Positions 11,701 through 22,772 of a DNA stretch of 64,000 bases are shown piece by piece; positions within the stretch are counted from its first letter, which is position 1; each line of letters begins with the position of its first letter. A program made the position numbers and the translations under genes. The notes under the pieces were generated by a model. It saw nothing but the letters and a program-made list of their open reading frames with translations, was not told where the DNA came from and searched no databases. Source of the DNA: Anolis sagrei (taxonomy: Eukaryota > Chordata > Lepidosauria > Squamata > Anolidae); contig NC_090023.1 of assembly GCF_037176765.1 (NCBI RefSeq), positions 170,421,506-170,485,505 of the forward strand. Direction: 5' to 3'.

Positions 11701-12842
11701 TCACTTAAATATTTACGGAATTTAAATTCAAAACATTTTTCTGATTTAGTATACTGACTAAAAAAATCTAACTGTACATTAAATATAACAAATCTCTAAA
11801 CCACACTCCCCCCCTACCCCAGAAAAAAATGTCTGGCTATCACAGAACACCCTACACAAAAATTGAAATAGTCCAATTATATGAAGCTACATAATATTAC
11901 CAATCCCCACTCCCACCAAATCTACAATACCTCCCAAGTTACTTAGGGTGATTCTTTTTTTAAAAAAACAATAGCCAGTTAATTTATTCTCCCCCAACCC
12001 CCCACCCAAGCATCACTGACACCCCCAACCCCCCAAAGAAGATTTAACACCATCCCAAACTCTCCATCCCCACCTGTGCCCTATTCTTTCCTTGTGTTTC
12101 CCCAGAGCTTTTTCTGCTATCTCCTTTGAAGCAAACTGCACGAAGGCCTCCCCTGTGCTTCTCCCCTGGTAGTCCAGCGTCAATGTTATCCCATTTGGCA
12201 CGATTTCCAACCCTTTAACCCAAGGACAAATAACCCCATCAAGGGGAAGAGTGTTAAAGTCTGAAACATTCCCATCTGTAGAAAATACTTAAAGCAAATC
12301 TATACAAATACAAAAAAAATTGTTTAGCTTCCCCCCCAGGCTAAATACACACACTAAAGATGTTTCATTAAACTTTATGGGTTTAGACATTCTATTACTG
12401 TTTCTGTTCAGACTACACAGCAACAGCTACATCACAAAGGCCCACCTATGCTGCATACTGTACTAATAACTACATACTTTGTATATCCTGTTTCCTAGCA
12501 AGGTATCTAAATGTGTATAAATTTCATAGCCTATACTAACCAAAGCATTTCTTAACTCTTTAGCAGTATTTTAATAAAGAATACAAGAATTAGCTGTCTG
12601 AATTTTAAAGACTGATCCCCCCAATCCCCCCAACCAGGAATAACTAATAAAAATTAAAACTATTTGAAATATCAATCTTGCAGACATAGAAACACTGAAA
12701 GTCACTTGACATTAACACTAGAGCTACCTTGAAAGAACTGAACGATCTCCTCCTTGCTGCAGCCAAATGGCAGACCACGCAATCGTACTGTTCCATCACT
12801 AGATGAATCATTTGGACCATTATGTTTCCCAGCCCAGTCCAT
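5707..12842 (-). CDS. HNRNPH3: heterogeneous nuclear ribonucleoprotein H3 (complete CDS, 9 coding exons)
   Basis: RNA-binding nuclear protein of the hnRNP H/F family, which binds G-runs and acts in pre-mRNA splicing. Coding exons on the minus strand are 12842-12728, 12212-12074, 11553-11369, 11020-10934, 10512-10397, 7401-7266, 6242-6162, 6080-5991 and 5783-5707. They add up to 1026 bases, 341 codons plus stop; human is 346 aa as I recall it. All introns are GT-AG and phases agree. Residues about 18-95 form quasi-RRM 1 ([23 protein letters not shown]), 96-195 a Gly/Tyr/Arg-rich linker, 196-271 quasi-RRM 2 ([32 protein letters not shown]) and 272-341 a Gly/Tyr tail ending GWRGMY. Only two quasi-RRMs and this tail separate it from HNRNPH1/H2/F, which have three. 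The start lies four bases inside exon 2. The gene diverges from PBLD. No disruption seen. Confidence 0.96.
5991..6080 (-). CDS. HNRNPH3: HNRNPH3 exon 9
   Basis: Encodes [19 protein letters not shown] to DGLGGYG of the Gly/Tyr tail. Acceptor TTTTTTAG, donor GTAAGT. 90 bases. Confidence 0.95.
6162..6242 (-). CDS. HNRNPH3: HNRNPH3 exon 8
   Basis: Encodes [20 protein letters not shown] and GYGRDGM, closing quasi-RRM 2 and opening the glycine-rich tail. Acceptor TTTAAAG, donor GTATGC. Confidence 0.95.
7266..7401 (-). CDS. HNRNPH3: HNRNPH3 exon 7
   Basis: Encodes [19 protein letters not shown] to MSKDKNHM, the second half of quasi-RRM 2. Acceptor ATTTTTAG, donor GTAAGT. Confidence 0.96.
7790..7872. 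mobile_element. Penelope-like element scrap, inverted
   Basis: Contains GGATTTTTTCGGGCTATATG on the plus strand facing the complementary terminus (GAAAGCCTTCGACAATACA). Same terminal sequence as at 30269 and 41534. Confidence 0.6.
10043..10191. mobile_element. palindromic MITE (GGGCCCTTCCACACAG family)
   Basis: Ends GGTTCCTTCCACATAGCTG and CTGTGTGGAAGGGC; arms around CTGCTTTGAACTGGAATATA. In HNRNPH3 intron 6. Confidence 0.75.
10397..10512 (-). CDS. HNRNPH3: HNRNPH3 exon 6
   Basis: Encodes [16 protein letters not shown] and the first half of quasi-RRM 2 ([16 protein letters not shown]). Acceptor TTTCTAG, donor GTAAGT. Ends in phase 0. Confidence 0.96.
10934..11020 (-). CDS. HNRNPH3: HNRNPH3 exon 5
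   Basis: Encodes the Gly/Tyr/Asp-rich linker [18 protein letters not shown] to DDRMRDGR. Acceptor TTTCACAG, donor GTAAGA. 87 bases, phase preserving. Confidence 0.95.
11369..11553 (-). CDS. HNRNPH3: HNRNPH3 exon 4
   Basis: Encodes [17 protein letters not shown] followed by the Gly/Arg/Tyr-rich linker ([17 protein letters not shown]). Acceptor CTCAG, donor GTATGT. Ends in phase 1. Confidence 0.95.
12074..12212 (-). CDS. HNRNPH3: HNRNPH3 exon 3
   Basis: Encodes [19 protein letters not shown] through KHKERIGH, the body of quasi-RRM 1. Acceptor TTAAAG, donor GTGGGG. The intron just after the donor holds a dense series of G-runs on the sense strand (see findings). Confidence 0.96.
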
Positions 12843-12846
12843 TTTG
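12728..12846 (-). CDS. HNRNPH3: HNRNPH3 exon 2 (start codon)
   Basis: The acceptor AAACAG precedes four untranslated bases and then ATG at 12842-12840. Encodes [12 protein letters not shown] to FFQ, the N-terminus and first strand of quasi-RRM 1; donor GTAGCT follows 12728. Ends in phase 1. Confidence 0.95.
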
Positions 12847-15800
12847 CTGTTTAAAATCAAACACCATAAAAAACATAAACAGCAAATTTAGCATTTGAGA
12901 ATCATGATTCACCCCCACCCCTTCGTTAGCAGGACTGTATATATTAGCAATATCTTGAAACATTAAAAAATGCAACAGCTGCTCCGATGTTACCAAAAGC
13001 ATAATCCTATGTGAGTTTGCAACCGCCATTGTCTTTAATGCATACATACAACTAGCATGACCTTCTCATGCAGCCTGCCACACAGCTACCCTCAACACCT
13101 TTGGCTCTCGAATGAGCTGCACCTATCTATAAAGTCAACTTCTACTGCTTTGGAAAGCAATAATATCTCCCAGTTCCTGTCAATTAGCCCAGCCATGCAC
13201 TGACCATTAACCCAATTTGCACTACCTTAACTCATAATGTTACAGGCTTGTAAAGCCACTATAAACTTTTGCCTAACAATGCAAATGAACAGTGTGCACA
13301 CACCTTTACTCTGCCTACGTACAAGCCACATGCATGTTTTCTTCCAATGCCAGCTATAGAACTGGAGTTCTGACAACTATGTGAGACAGTGACTGGGAAG
13401 CAAAACACCAGGATCTTAGAAAGGGGGCTAATGGGCATGGGATAAAAGTTAGGAGACAGGGAAAATGAAACAGGATAGTGTACAAAAGGTCAGGTTTCAA
13501 CAGCAAGACAGACAACAGCCAGACAGAGAGAAGCAAACAAAACATTTTTTCTTTTGAAAGCTACTAGGCAGACAATTTCTTTTTTAATGAAAATATGACA
13601 TATACAATATATGAAATGTGGAAGTCAACTAACTATAAGTTAATAAGATAAGAATCAGGAAGGATAAGCATTTTTGTTTTCAGGACTTATGGAACGTCAG
13701 CTATTTAATGGGGCTCACAAACTTGCAAATGCATGTGCCCTAAAGAGAACATAGTAATATTCTTCTGTTTCAATAACTGAACAGGAATACCCAGAGATAC
13801 TAGAAGCTTATTTAGTTATCAACTGAAGGCACATGTGAGAACCCCAACTTTAAAATAATGTGGTTTTACTCACTAAGAAATTTGGTATTAGTATACAAAT
13901 TTTATTTAGTAATTTTCAGTTGGTAGGGAAGAAGTTGAAACTTATTCCTACAAGATTATTTTTTTAAAATAGGAACAGAAAATAGAGGAGGGATCCCCAG
14001 TTTTGTCCAGATTTTGCCTTATATTATAGCTTTGACAGTAGTCCTATCTCTCCCTATCTAGAAGGGCAAAAGGCTATAAGAGAAATGCATAAGGAAGGAT
14101 TCTATTCTTCACTAGACAAGTCTGGAAAAAAATCTCTCAAGTAGAGAGAGAAGAACACTTACGTCTGCTCCCACAAAGATGGACTCAGATCACATGCAAG
14201 AAACCACTTCTTTAGACTTGAAGCAAGAAAAACAAATCACATCCCAACTGCCTCAAGATCACATATTTTCACAAAATACACCTTACCTACCAAGGTTAGA
14301 AAAACTATCCAGCAAAATGAAATAAAATGGCCAAACATGAATTGGTAGATGCAAATGCAGCTCACAAAATCACAATCACCACTATAGCAGGTAGCATTCT
14401 CCAAGTAACAATATGATTTCAACAATCTGCCTTGATCACCCAAGACAAACGTTAAAAGGCAAGCTCTCTGGACAACTAAGTATTAGTTCTCTCAAATCTG
14501 TTCTCCACATGAGCTTGAATCCCATTTACTAGTGCAGAAACTAATCAAACCCAAACATTAAGCTTGCCCACTACTTTAGAATAACAGAGAAGCCGCACTA
14601 GGAGAGCGCACAGTTCAAGGTTTCAGAACCTTTTGAAGCATGAAAATCATCATCAGAAAGAGAAATGTTCCACAAGAATGTGGATGTTTTCCAGTCTTAC
14701 TAGTAAAAAAAAAATCAGATTCTCTTCAACAGTATCACCAGGGTGGGTGGCTCAAAGCATTAAACACAATGAGCAATGTGTATGCTTCACACCAATAAAA
14801 ACAACAAAAGCATGGCAGGCAGTCTTCCCCAAACTTGAAATGGAACCATCTATGTGAGATGGATGTACTTGGGTTACAAAGTATGCATTTAATGACAAAC
14901 TTACCAAATGAACCAACAATTTAGCTGACTTTTGCTACATGTACCCCCCCCCCTCCAACTTATCCCAGTTTCAGTGTAAGCTATGGAGTTCTTTTCTCCT
15001 CTCCCAAAATAACTAATGAGGCTATCTACTGATTGATGTTACAATTTGTCCCTTCCAGCTGCCTCCTGCAGGTGCCCCCTCCAGCTTTGCAATTATTTTT
15101 CAGAATTTCTATATCAAATCTGAATCTGACGTCATCACCAGCACATCAGAAGTGTATGTTTAAAGTGCTCAATTCTGATAAGAAAAGGTAAGAAAAGAAC
15201 TCTCTGCTTGCAACTCAAGCAGGGAACACTCTCACCACCCATGGTAAGTACTCTACTTCCCTGAATATGATTATATCAGTCTCACTTAAAACATCACTAT
15301 AGAGGAAAGATACAGAACCAAAGCTTAGCTCTAGAGGCAAAACATGCCAACTTTTTACCAAGAAGTCTCCAACTGTTCAACTCTAGCTAGAGGTTTAATC
15401 ACAAGATGGATCCTGAAGATATTTTACCAAATGAGGAAAGGGATCAGCCCAGAAGTGACCACAGAAATGAAATTTAGTAGAGCACAAAAATACTAAAACT
15501 GGAGAGGTCTGAATTTCAGATGCATAATCTCCCCAAACAGCTTATAGTGGATCTGATCTCCAACTCTCCACATGTATTGGCTTCCCCAGCCATGTAAGTC
15601 TCATCTTCTCTACCTGAAAACATAGTGTCTTGAAAGCTCTCTGAAGAAGTATGCCAACTGCAGATGTTTTACACAGTGTAAGTTACCAACAATTATAAGC
15701 AGAAAGAGTCTGTCAGTTCTGAAACTTTTCATATCTCCAATGAACTTGGAAGACCAAGAGATTATTTTCTAGTCTTTTAGCACAGAAGGCACACTTGCTG

Positions 15801-16329
15801 CAAGTTGTTCAAATAAGTCATTATATTCCTTTCTCCACCAGGACCCATTTGTCTATTTTTTTCTGAAAATTTAACAAGGAGAGAATGAGACCAACATTAT
15901 TAGCCACAGAAATTGAACTTTAAAAAATTCTAATAACTGTGAAACATCACATCTTCTATTAAAGTACCCTTTCCATGTAGGTACACCATGTAGGCCATGG
16001 TGTAATTGATCAGAAAGGTAGCAGCTTCTAAAGCTTATCCCTTCCGGCATTCAATCGCAAACTAGCATGTTTCCAACTAATCAAGTAGGTAATAAACAGG
16101 ATACTACCTCCCAACTTAGTTATTCTACCAATATGTTTTTTAACATCTAACATAGAGATTGAATGTATTATGACAATCTTCTATGAGACCATAATCTACA
16201 CTAGTTACCAACCTTCACTTCCTAGTTGAGAAAAAAGATATGCAAAAGTTAACAAAGAGAAACCTAGTGTTTCATTAATAGGTTATTTTTTAATTTCTTT
16301 TTTAAAAAATCCCCCATAGGCATAAGAAA

Positions 16330-16690
16330 ATGTTAAAAGTCTAAAAATAAAGTGACTGAAATTATATTCAAGAAACATACAGATTGGGGGTCCCCTTTTC
16401 ACAATTTTTACTTCAAAATCCAAAAATGTCCCGAGGCAAAATTTGTTTCACACACAGAATTATTAAAAATTATTTTATACACAGGTTTTGTGTATCCACA
16501 GTTTCACTTATCCATGTCCCAAAACATATCCTCCCCCTCTCTCAAGGATTCTCTAGGTCCTCCAGTGCAATTTTATAGAATGCCTTGAGCCTGAGTACAG
16601 TCAAAATATAGGGTTTGGTATTATCCAGTTTCAGGTATCCATGGGTGTGGAAAGTGGGCATAACCCCTTGGATACAGAGGTCACATTTTA
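16330..16690. mobile_element. degraded Tigger/pogo-like DNA transposon remnant
   Basis: Runs of the type GTATCCACAGTTTCACTTAT and GGTATCCATGGGTG...GGATACAGAGGTCACA resemble Tigger ends. A second copy at about 48740-48840 was hit by the SPIN-like element. Family call tentative. Confidence 0.4.
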
Positions 16691-17336
16691 TATGAAATAT
16701 ACATTAATTTTGCATGTAGTCTTGGGACCAATTTCCAAGATATCTCATTATGTATATGTATGCAAATATATGTATTTGAAAGTTTTAAAAAATATAAAAC
16801 CATTCTGATCCTAAGCCTTTGAGATAAGGGACACTCAATCTAAATAACGAAGGAAAACGCCCACCCCAAAGACACACATTTCCAGGTTTGGTAGAAAGGT
16901 GCTGCAAAATATTCTAGAGCAGTAATAGTCTCCTGCCAGAGATACAGTGTTCTGAATGCCACCAACTGAAAAAGAAAACATGAAAACACTGTGAAATTTA
17001 TTTTTTCTGACAGGGCCAAGTACAAGTCCTGAGTGATAAGACAGTTATTGTTTTTTGTTTTGCAATTCTTATCTGGACTTTTAGCTCACAAGGTGGCTAA
17101 GAATGATGTGAATACAACGAAAGGAAAACAAAGCATTTACAACATTTCTAAAAACGAAAGAAACTGCAGCAATAAAGGCAAAACAAAAAGTACAGCTGTC
17201 TCCTAGGTTAGTAACTAACTCTTCCTTGGAGTTTCTACCTCTATTCTGTTTGGGACTGCCAATATTGATAATACATTGAATTGTGATGAGAAGGGGGGGA
17301 TTTTCAATTTTCAATTGTCTAATAACTGCAACGGCA

Positions 17337-17364
17337 AATTAATTAAATTAAATTAAATTAAATT
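17337..17364 (+). repeat. (AATTA)n microsatellite
   Basis: Five or so pentanucleotide units. Confidence 0.85.
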
Positions 17365-19943
17365 CAGATAAATGGAATAGATCCAACTCTAGTGAACTAT
17401 ACAATAAAAATATAATTAATTTCCAGATTAAAATCCCTGGGAAGTACATTTGAGAAGCAGTATTTGAGACACACTGAAATTAGTACAGTAAGTTTTCAAT
17501 AGTTTCATTTCCTACTAAATCCTAAAAATATTTACAAGAACCCAAGATAATGTTCAAATACAACTACTTAAATATTACCTTGAATAATGCAATCTCAAAT
17601 ACAGCTATATGAATGACATTTCTCAACTGAATGAAACTTATGAGGTAGCTTAAATTACATTATCGGATCCACTCACATGGATGAAGTTCAATACAATTTA
17701 TATCTAAATGTGATACTTTACTGCATCCATCAGCCTATCAAATATTTTGCTACAATTTTTGATACAAATAGGCAGTTACTGCCATTTTCTTCACTTTGCA
17801 TACTAAATTTATGTACAACTGGTATGAAGAATAAGATATCGATTGAAGAATACACAAAACTTTGACTCAATTTTCCAAAAAAATCCCCTTACACCACTCC
17901 ATTTAGATTTATGCTTGCTTTAAGTCTTCTCTTCCTGGTAGTTTGTTTGCCTTTCCATAACACATGTACTTCTTGTTTGCTCAATTTTACCTTGGGTCCA
18001 GTAATCTTTGCCTCCAAGGTATGCCCTCTTTTTCTGCATTTATGACATGAGTGGGAAACTTACGTTTATCTAGAAATTGTTGAACTCCAATATCAGGCTC
18101 AGCCACTATTGCTAGTGGCCAGGGATGACAAGTTGTAATCCAAAATCTGGAGAAACACAAGTTTCCCAGTGTTGACCTACTTTATCCAATAGAATTCCTC
18201 TACACATTTATTCAGATATAAATCAAACTATGTTCAGGTTTTTTCCTCTCTCCAATATGAACATACACTGCATTACAGCCTTTGTCGTCATAGCTCCTAT
18301 AAATCAGAAATGGCTATACCTTTTCGGATCACCTCTTTTTATTCCTTCTCCTTGAAAGAGATGGATAAACTCCATCCTAAAACGAACTGCTCTCTCAAGC
18401 AGGAAACTTCAAAATGAATTCATTTTTTCAGAGCAGTTTGCTAAACACTGGTGCAATGCTTTCCTCATGCTACACAAAAATGTGTAGGAGGGACAAAACA
18501 GGGCATGAGAGATTGTCCCATAAAGTATTCAAGGCTATCTTTTTATGTAGTAACAAAGACACATGTATGTGTCATCAAAAGTTTTGAAATTTACAGGTCC
18601 CTTCAGGCATTTAAAAAATAAGACAATTTCCCACTTGAAAAACTTTGAATAGTATAAGCAGCAGACTGTATCAATGCACACTAACTCCTATTTTAATAAT
18701 GCTTGCCTAAGAATTGGACAAACAGCACAATTCTATGCCTGTTTACTCAACGGTTGGGTTTAATTATACTCAGTGAGGCCTATTCTCAGATAACTTGGTA
18801 ACAGTTCTGTACACAACCAAATATGTCACTGAGTGCAATAACTAAAGTACAAAAGCTATTCATACTTTCAGAAATAAGAAATGTATTCTGTTGCTTCAGA
18901 ACTATACTACACAGCAAAATAAATACTTGTAAACTACATCAAGCCTAAAAGGGTAACACAGTATTACAGTCATACGAATAGAAGTGGGTTTTTTTTATAT
19001 TAATGGGATTGGTTTTCTAGAACATGTTCAAAATGTGTTCTGCTGTAAACAGGCGTCTCTGAATTGTATGTAGCATTGAAATGATATAATCCTTTCAGAA
19101 AAATAAATAAAGGCCAAAAAAGCATTGTTTGTAGCAGTAACTTTGTTAAACAGGCCATTTACAATACAATCAGTATGTTACAGCTGATTACAAACTACAG
19201 GGTGGAAAAACAGGATCGATTCTGTATCTTAACATATGCCCTTACTATAACTGAAAATGCCTTCTAACTTTTTAGTCAATATTCTGGAACAGTATTGCTA
19301 TCCTGTTCTCTAAGATAAATAGCAAGCAGGACTTACCCTTTTAGTAAATTCCTATTACACATGCGTTCTCTGAAGTACTTCTCACTGAGCCCTAAGGTAA
19401 CTTAATATCAAGCACAAAAACTGAACACAGAAATTAGATTCAATTCTTTTAATGGGCATAGAACATTGAGAAAATAGAATAATCAGGCAGAGATATAAAG
19501 CCCTTAGACTAAGTAGGTAGTTATTCTTTAGTGATTGTAGCAGCATGTTTTCTAGATTAGGAAATTGTACGAGGGGTAGTTTTTAAGTAAGGTCCGTTTT
19601 GTTGTAGACACTAGTAGTTTGCGCGCATACCGCATGCCTTGGGAACAACTGTGCTCAGTTTCCGCTCTGTGCTTTAAAAATGTTTAAGACTATCAACTCA
19701 CCCTCCGCATATGAGGTTCGCTTGCTTCAACTGAAGCCACCAAATCGTCTGTAATCAAAGAAGGGCGACTGGAGTGGTCCTCATCATGAACATTGTCACG
19801 GCCATCTTTGAATTGTTGTACCCATTTACGCACTTTGCTTTCACTCATAACAGTATCACAGTACACTTCACAAATCTATTGATGAATTTCTGCAGCAGGC
19901 AGGTTCCTTGCTGACAAAAACCGTATCACTGAGCGAACCTCAC

Positions 19944-20997
19944 ATGCGGAATCATAGAATCAAAGAGTTGGAAGAGACCTCATGGGCCATCCAGTCCAAC
20001 CCCCTGCCAAGAAGCAGGAATGTTGCATTCAAATCACCCCTTGACAGATGGCCATCCAGCCTCTGTTTAAAAGCTTCCAAAGAAGGAGCCTCCAACACAT
20101 TCTGGGGCAGAGTTCCACTGCTGAACAGCTCTTCCTCATGTTCAGATGGAATCTCCTTTCTTGTAGTTTGAAGCCATTGTTTCGTGTCCTAGTCTCCAGG
20201 GAAGCAGAAAACATGCTTGCTCCCTCCTCCATGTGGCTTCCTCTCACATATTTATACATGGCTATCATATCTCCTCTCAGCCTTCTCTTCTCCAGGCTAA
20301 ACATGCCCAGCTCCTTAAGCCACTCCTCATAGGGCTTGTTCTCCAGGCCCTTGATCATTTTAGTTGCCCTCCTCTGGACACATTCCAGCTTGTCAATATC
20401 TCTCTTGAATTGTGGTGCCCAGAATTGGACACAATATTCCAGGTATGATCTAACCAAAGCGGAATAGAGGGGTAGCATTACTTCCCTAGATCTAGACACT
20501 ATGCTCCTATTGATGCAGGCCAAAATCCCATTGGCTTTTTTTGCCGCCACATCACATTGTTGGCTCATGTTTAACTTGTTGTCCACGAGGACTCCAAGAT
20601 CTTTTTCACACGTACTGCTCTTGAGCCAGGCATCCCCCATTTTGTATCTTTGCATTTCGTTTTTCCTGCCCAAGTGGAGTATCTTGCATTTGTCCCTGTT
20701 GAACTTCATTTTGTTCATTTATTTATTTATTTACCTTGCTTATATACCGCTGTTCTCAGCCCGAAGGCGACTCACAGCGGTTCACAACAAATACGAACAG
20801 CAAAAATTCAGTGCTACAGTATAAAAACAGTTAACAACCTAACACATTACACAATTAATAAACAGTTACTACAATACCCATTCACTGTCGTCTCGTCATC
20901 AAAAACATGTTCCAGATTCGTCATTTTGTTAGTTTTGGCCCATCTCTCTAATCTGTCAAGATCGTTTTGAATTCTGCTCCTGTCCTCTGGAGTATGA
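19944..20997 (-). mobile_element. CR1 LINE, 3' part
   Basis: Antisense CR1 ORF2 C-terminus (e.g. [40 protein letters not shown]) and the 3' end TTGGAAGAGACCTCATGGGC. An L2 tail has jumped in at 20717-20917. Inserted in the mariner between its codons for PS and ACEVR. Confidence 0.92.
20717..20917 (-). mobile_element. L2-type LINE 3' tail inside CR1
   Basis: Tail of the L2 family ((TTTA)n, TATACCGCTGTTCTCAGCCC). Flanked by the duplication TCATTTTGTT, which lies in continuous CR1 sequence. Confidence 0.8.
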
Positions 20998-21021
20998 GTT
21001 GGAGGGTGAGTTGATAGTCTT

Positions 21022-21545
21022 AAATTTATTTATTTATTTATTTACTGCTCTTATATACCGCAATTCTCAGCCCGAGGGCGACTCATTGCGGTGTACAACA
21101 TAAAAACAGGTGCAAATTACAAGTCATAGTGCAAGATATCCACAATCATCATTATCAAAAACCATCTTATCAAACATCACCAATACTACAAAATTTCTAC
21201 TACATTCCGAATCGTCTCATCATCAAACCCACTGTCCGATATCATTTCCGTTGTTCCATTCCTATGGTCAAATCTCCAGTCATTGCACTTTTTGATCAAA
21301 TGCCTTCTTAAACAGCCAGGTCTTTAGCTTCCTGCGGAAAATCAACAGGGAGGGGGCTAGCCTGATGTCCACGGGAAGGGTGTTCCACAGCCGGGGAGCC
21401 ACAACCGAGAAGGCCCTATCTCTCGTCCCCGCCAGCCGTGCCTGTGACGCAGGCGGGATCAAGAGCAGGGCCTCCCCGGAAGATCTCAAAGTCCTCGTAG
21501 GCTCATAGGCCGAGAGGCGGTCAGTTAGGTATCTGTTCTGTGCTT
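21022..21545 (-). mobile_element. L2-type LINE, 3' part
   Basis: Encodes [20 protein letters not shown] and [20 protein letters not shown] on the minus strand, the C-terminus of L2 ORF2, with a (TTTA)n tail end at 21022. Inserted in the mariner 5' UTR copy. Confidence 0.88.
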
Positions 21546-22419
21546 TAAACATTTTTAAAGCACAGAACAGAACCGTACAGGCTAGCTACAGAGCGGAAAC
21601 TGAGTACAGTTGTTCCCAAGCATGCCGGTACACGACGCACACGCTCGTTGCGGTATGCGCGCGAACTACTAGTGTCTACAACAAAACGGACCTTACTTAA
21701 AAAATCCCCCTCGTGTTTCTACTCCTTTTGTGGTACGGTTTGTATTCTCACTTTCTATGTATGTTTGTTGATTGTGTGTTAGTTTTTCTTAATGCAAATT
21801 ATGAACGAGAGATTACAGATTCAGCACTTTTCGAAGCGCTCGCAGCAAGTAACCATGCAGCCCTACAACAGAACAGGCCTTGCAAACGCCTAGGGCGCTC
21901 TGCGAGGAAATCCCCCCGCCCTCTGAGCACGCACGCGCCGATCGCGCAGGCGCAAAACCCACAAAGAACGGTGGGAGGGGGCGTGGCAGAGGCCAGAACG
22001 CCCGCTCTCCGGGAGGATGAGGAGGAGGGGGGTAGAAGGGGGTGTGATCCTCCTGGAGGCCTTGCGCCTGTGTGTGTGTGCGCGCGCGCGCACGGCCTTT
22101 CCTTTTGTCAGGCGCGCGCCGGCCCGTTACTGTTCGTTGCCCCGCTCTCCCTCCTGTTCGCCCGCTGTGTGGACTGAGGGCCCAATCCCCGCGCCTCCAG
22201 GCGTCGCCCACACTTCCCTCCCCGCTCTTCGCATTAAACATGGCGCCTGAGGGAAAGGCAGGCCTCGCGCCCAAAGCACAGGCCCTCCCGCTTGACCCGC
22301 TCCCTCTCCCTCGGCCCCTCTCTCTGACCCGGCCGTGGCTCCAGAAGGCGGGCCCGCCCACTCGGCCCGCTCTTTCCCCGCGGGGTCGCCGCCGGGCCCC
22401 TTCCCGCCTCCCCACTCAC

Positions 22420-22600
22420 CGGCAGCACCTCACCCCCTTCCCCAGCTGACTTTCCGGCGCAACGGGCCCCGCCGAACTCGCCCTCAAAAAGGCCCAGGAA
22501 GCGCTCGCGGCGGAGCGAGCTGCGCAGCTGAGGCGGGAGGGATGGCGCCGTCGACGCGTCTCGCGAGAACGCCTCCGACAGGAAAGTCGCGTCCTGGTGC
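22420..22600 (-). other. HNRNPH3: probable HNRNPH3 non-coding exon 1
   Basis: A consensus donor (GCTGCCG then GTGAGT, minus strand) lies at 22420-22419 inside the CpG island, in the right place and phase-free for a 5' UTR exon joined to the acceptor at 12846. The 5' boundary is not visible and is approximate. This would make intron 1 about 9.6 kb. Confidence 0.45.
22559..22568. promoter_or_regulatory. TCTCGCGAGA promoter palindrome
   Basis: Exact copy of the ten-base palindrome known as a conserved element of CpG-island, often bidirectional, promoters. It sits between the two inferred transcription starts. Confidence 0.65.
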
Positions 22601-22616
22601 CCGGATGCAGGCTGCA

Positions 22617-22627
22617 GCGCATGCGCA
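22617..22627. promoter_or_regulatory. NRF-1-type site
   Basis: GCGCATGCGCA matches the NRF-1 consensus exactly and lies within the CpG island. Confidence 0.65.
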
Positions 22628-22669
22628 GGAGGGGAGCCGAGGCGGAAAGGCGGGAGGGAGCGAGCGAGC

Positions 22670-22692
22670 GAGAGAGAGAGAGAGAGAGAGAG
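22670..22692 (+). repeat. (GA)n microsatellite
   Basis: Eleven or so GA units at the PBLD edge of the CpG island. Confidence 0.85.
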
Positions 22693-22695
22693 TGT

Positions 22696-22705
22696 AAGAT
22701 GGCGG
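22696..22705 (+). promoter_or_regulatory. YY1-type site
   Basis: AAGATGGCGG, the usual YY1 core, on the PBLD side of the island directly after a (GA)n tract. Such sites often lie just inside the transcription start. A possible donor (AGT then GTAAGA) overlaps it, so PBLD exon 1 might end here; this is weak. Confidence 0.4.
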
Positions 22706-22772
22706 TGGCCCCTTTTGGATGCATTTCTTCCCTGCAGCGGAAAGCAGGCCGCAAGGACATTCTAGTACCTCA

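Larger units (their letters stand above)
11801..12919 (-). promoter_or_regulatory. G-run clusters in HNRNPH3 introns around exons 2 and 3
   Basis: On the sense strand runs of four to seven G occur repeatedly near 11808-11820, 11991-12071 (just after the exon 3 donor), 12329, 12616-12630 and 12910-12920. hnRNP H family proteins bind such runs, so self- or cross-regulated splicing is possible. Function inferred. Confidence 0.4.
12847..19569 (-). other. HNRNPH3 intron 1, proximal part
   Basis: AT-rich, no coding exon found. Apart from an (AATTA)n tract and a Tigger-like remnant it looks like old unique sequence. Confidence 0.7.
19570..21713 (-). mobile_element. mariner element, folded-back derivative with nested LINEs
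   Basis: Both ends carry the same long inverted sequence starting CGAGGGG(T/G)A followed by AAGTAAGGTCCGTTTTGTTG. Minus-strand coding from 19945 to about 19725 gives a mariner transposase N-terminus (EVRSVIRFLSARNLPAAEIH, SKVRKWVQQFKDGRDNVHDE, SSRPSLITDDLVASVEA), i.e. the helix-turn-helix region only; the catalytic part is absent. The left end repeats the 5' UTR and first codons (MFKTINSPSAYEVR) on the plus strand, so both ends are copies of the 5' end. A TA precedes 19570; the right flank is TG. CR1 and L2 copies interrupt it. Confidence 0.75.
21880..22670. promoter_or_regulatory. CpG island, bidirectional HNRNPH3/PBLD promoter
   Basis: A dense run of CpG and GC boxes in an otherwise AT-rich region, between the 5' ends of HNRNPH3 (minus) and PBLD (plus). 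There is no TATA box; TCTCGCGAGA, NRF-1-like and YY1-like sites are present. Head-to-head promoters of this pair are known in mammals. Long ORFs here are a by-product of GC content. Confidence 0.8.

Noticed and set aside
5707-12842. HNRNPH1, H2 or F instead of HNRNPH3
   Set aside because: Only two quasi-RRMs and 341 codons, with the H3-specific Gly/Tyr linker and tail; PBLD as neighbour agrees.
20029-20718. 229-codon ORF as a host gene
   Set aside because: CR1 ORF2 C-terminus, repeated at seven other places in the window.
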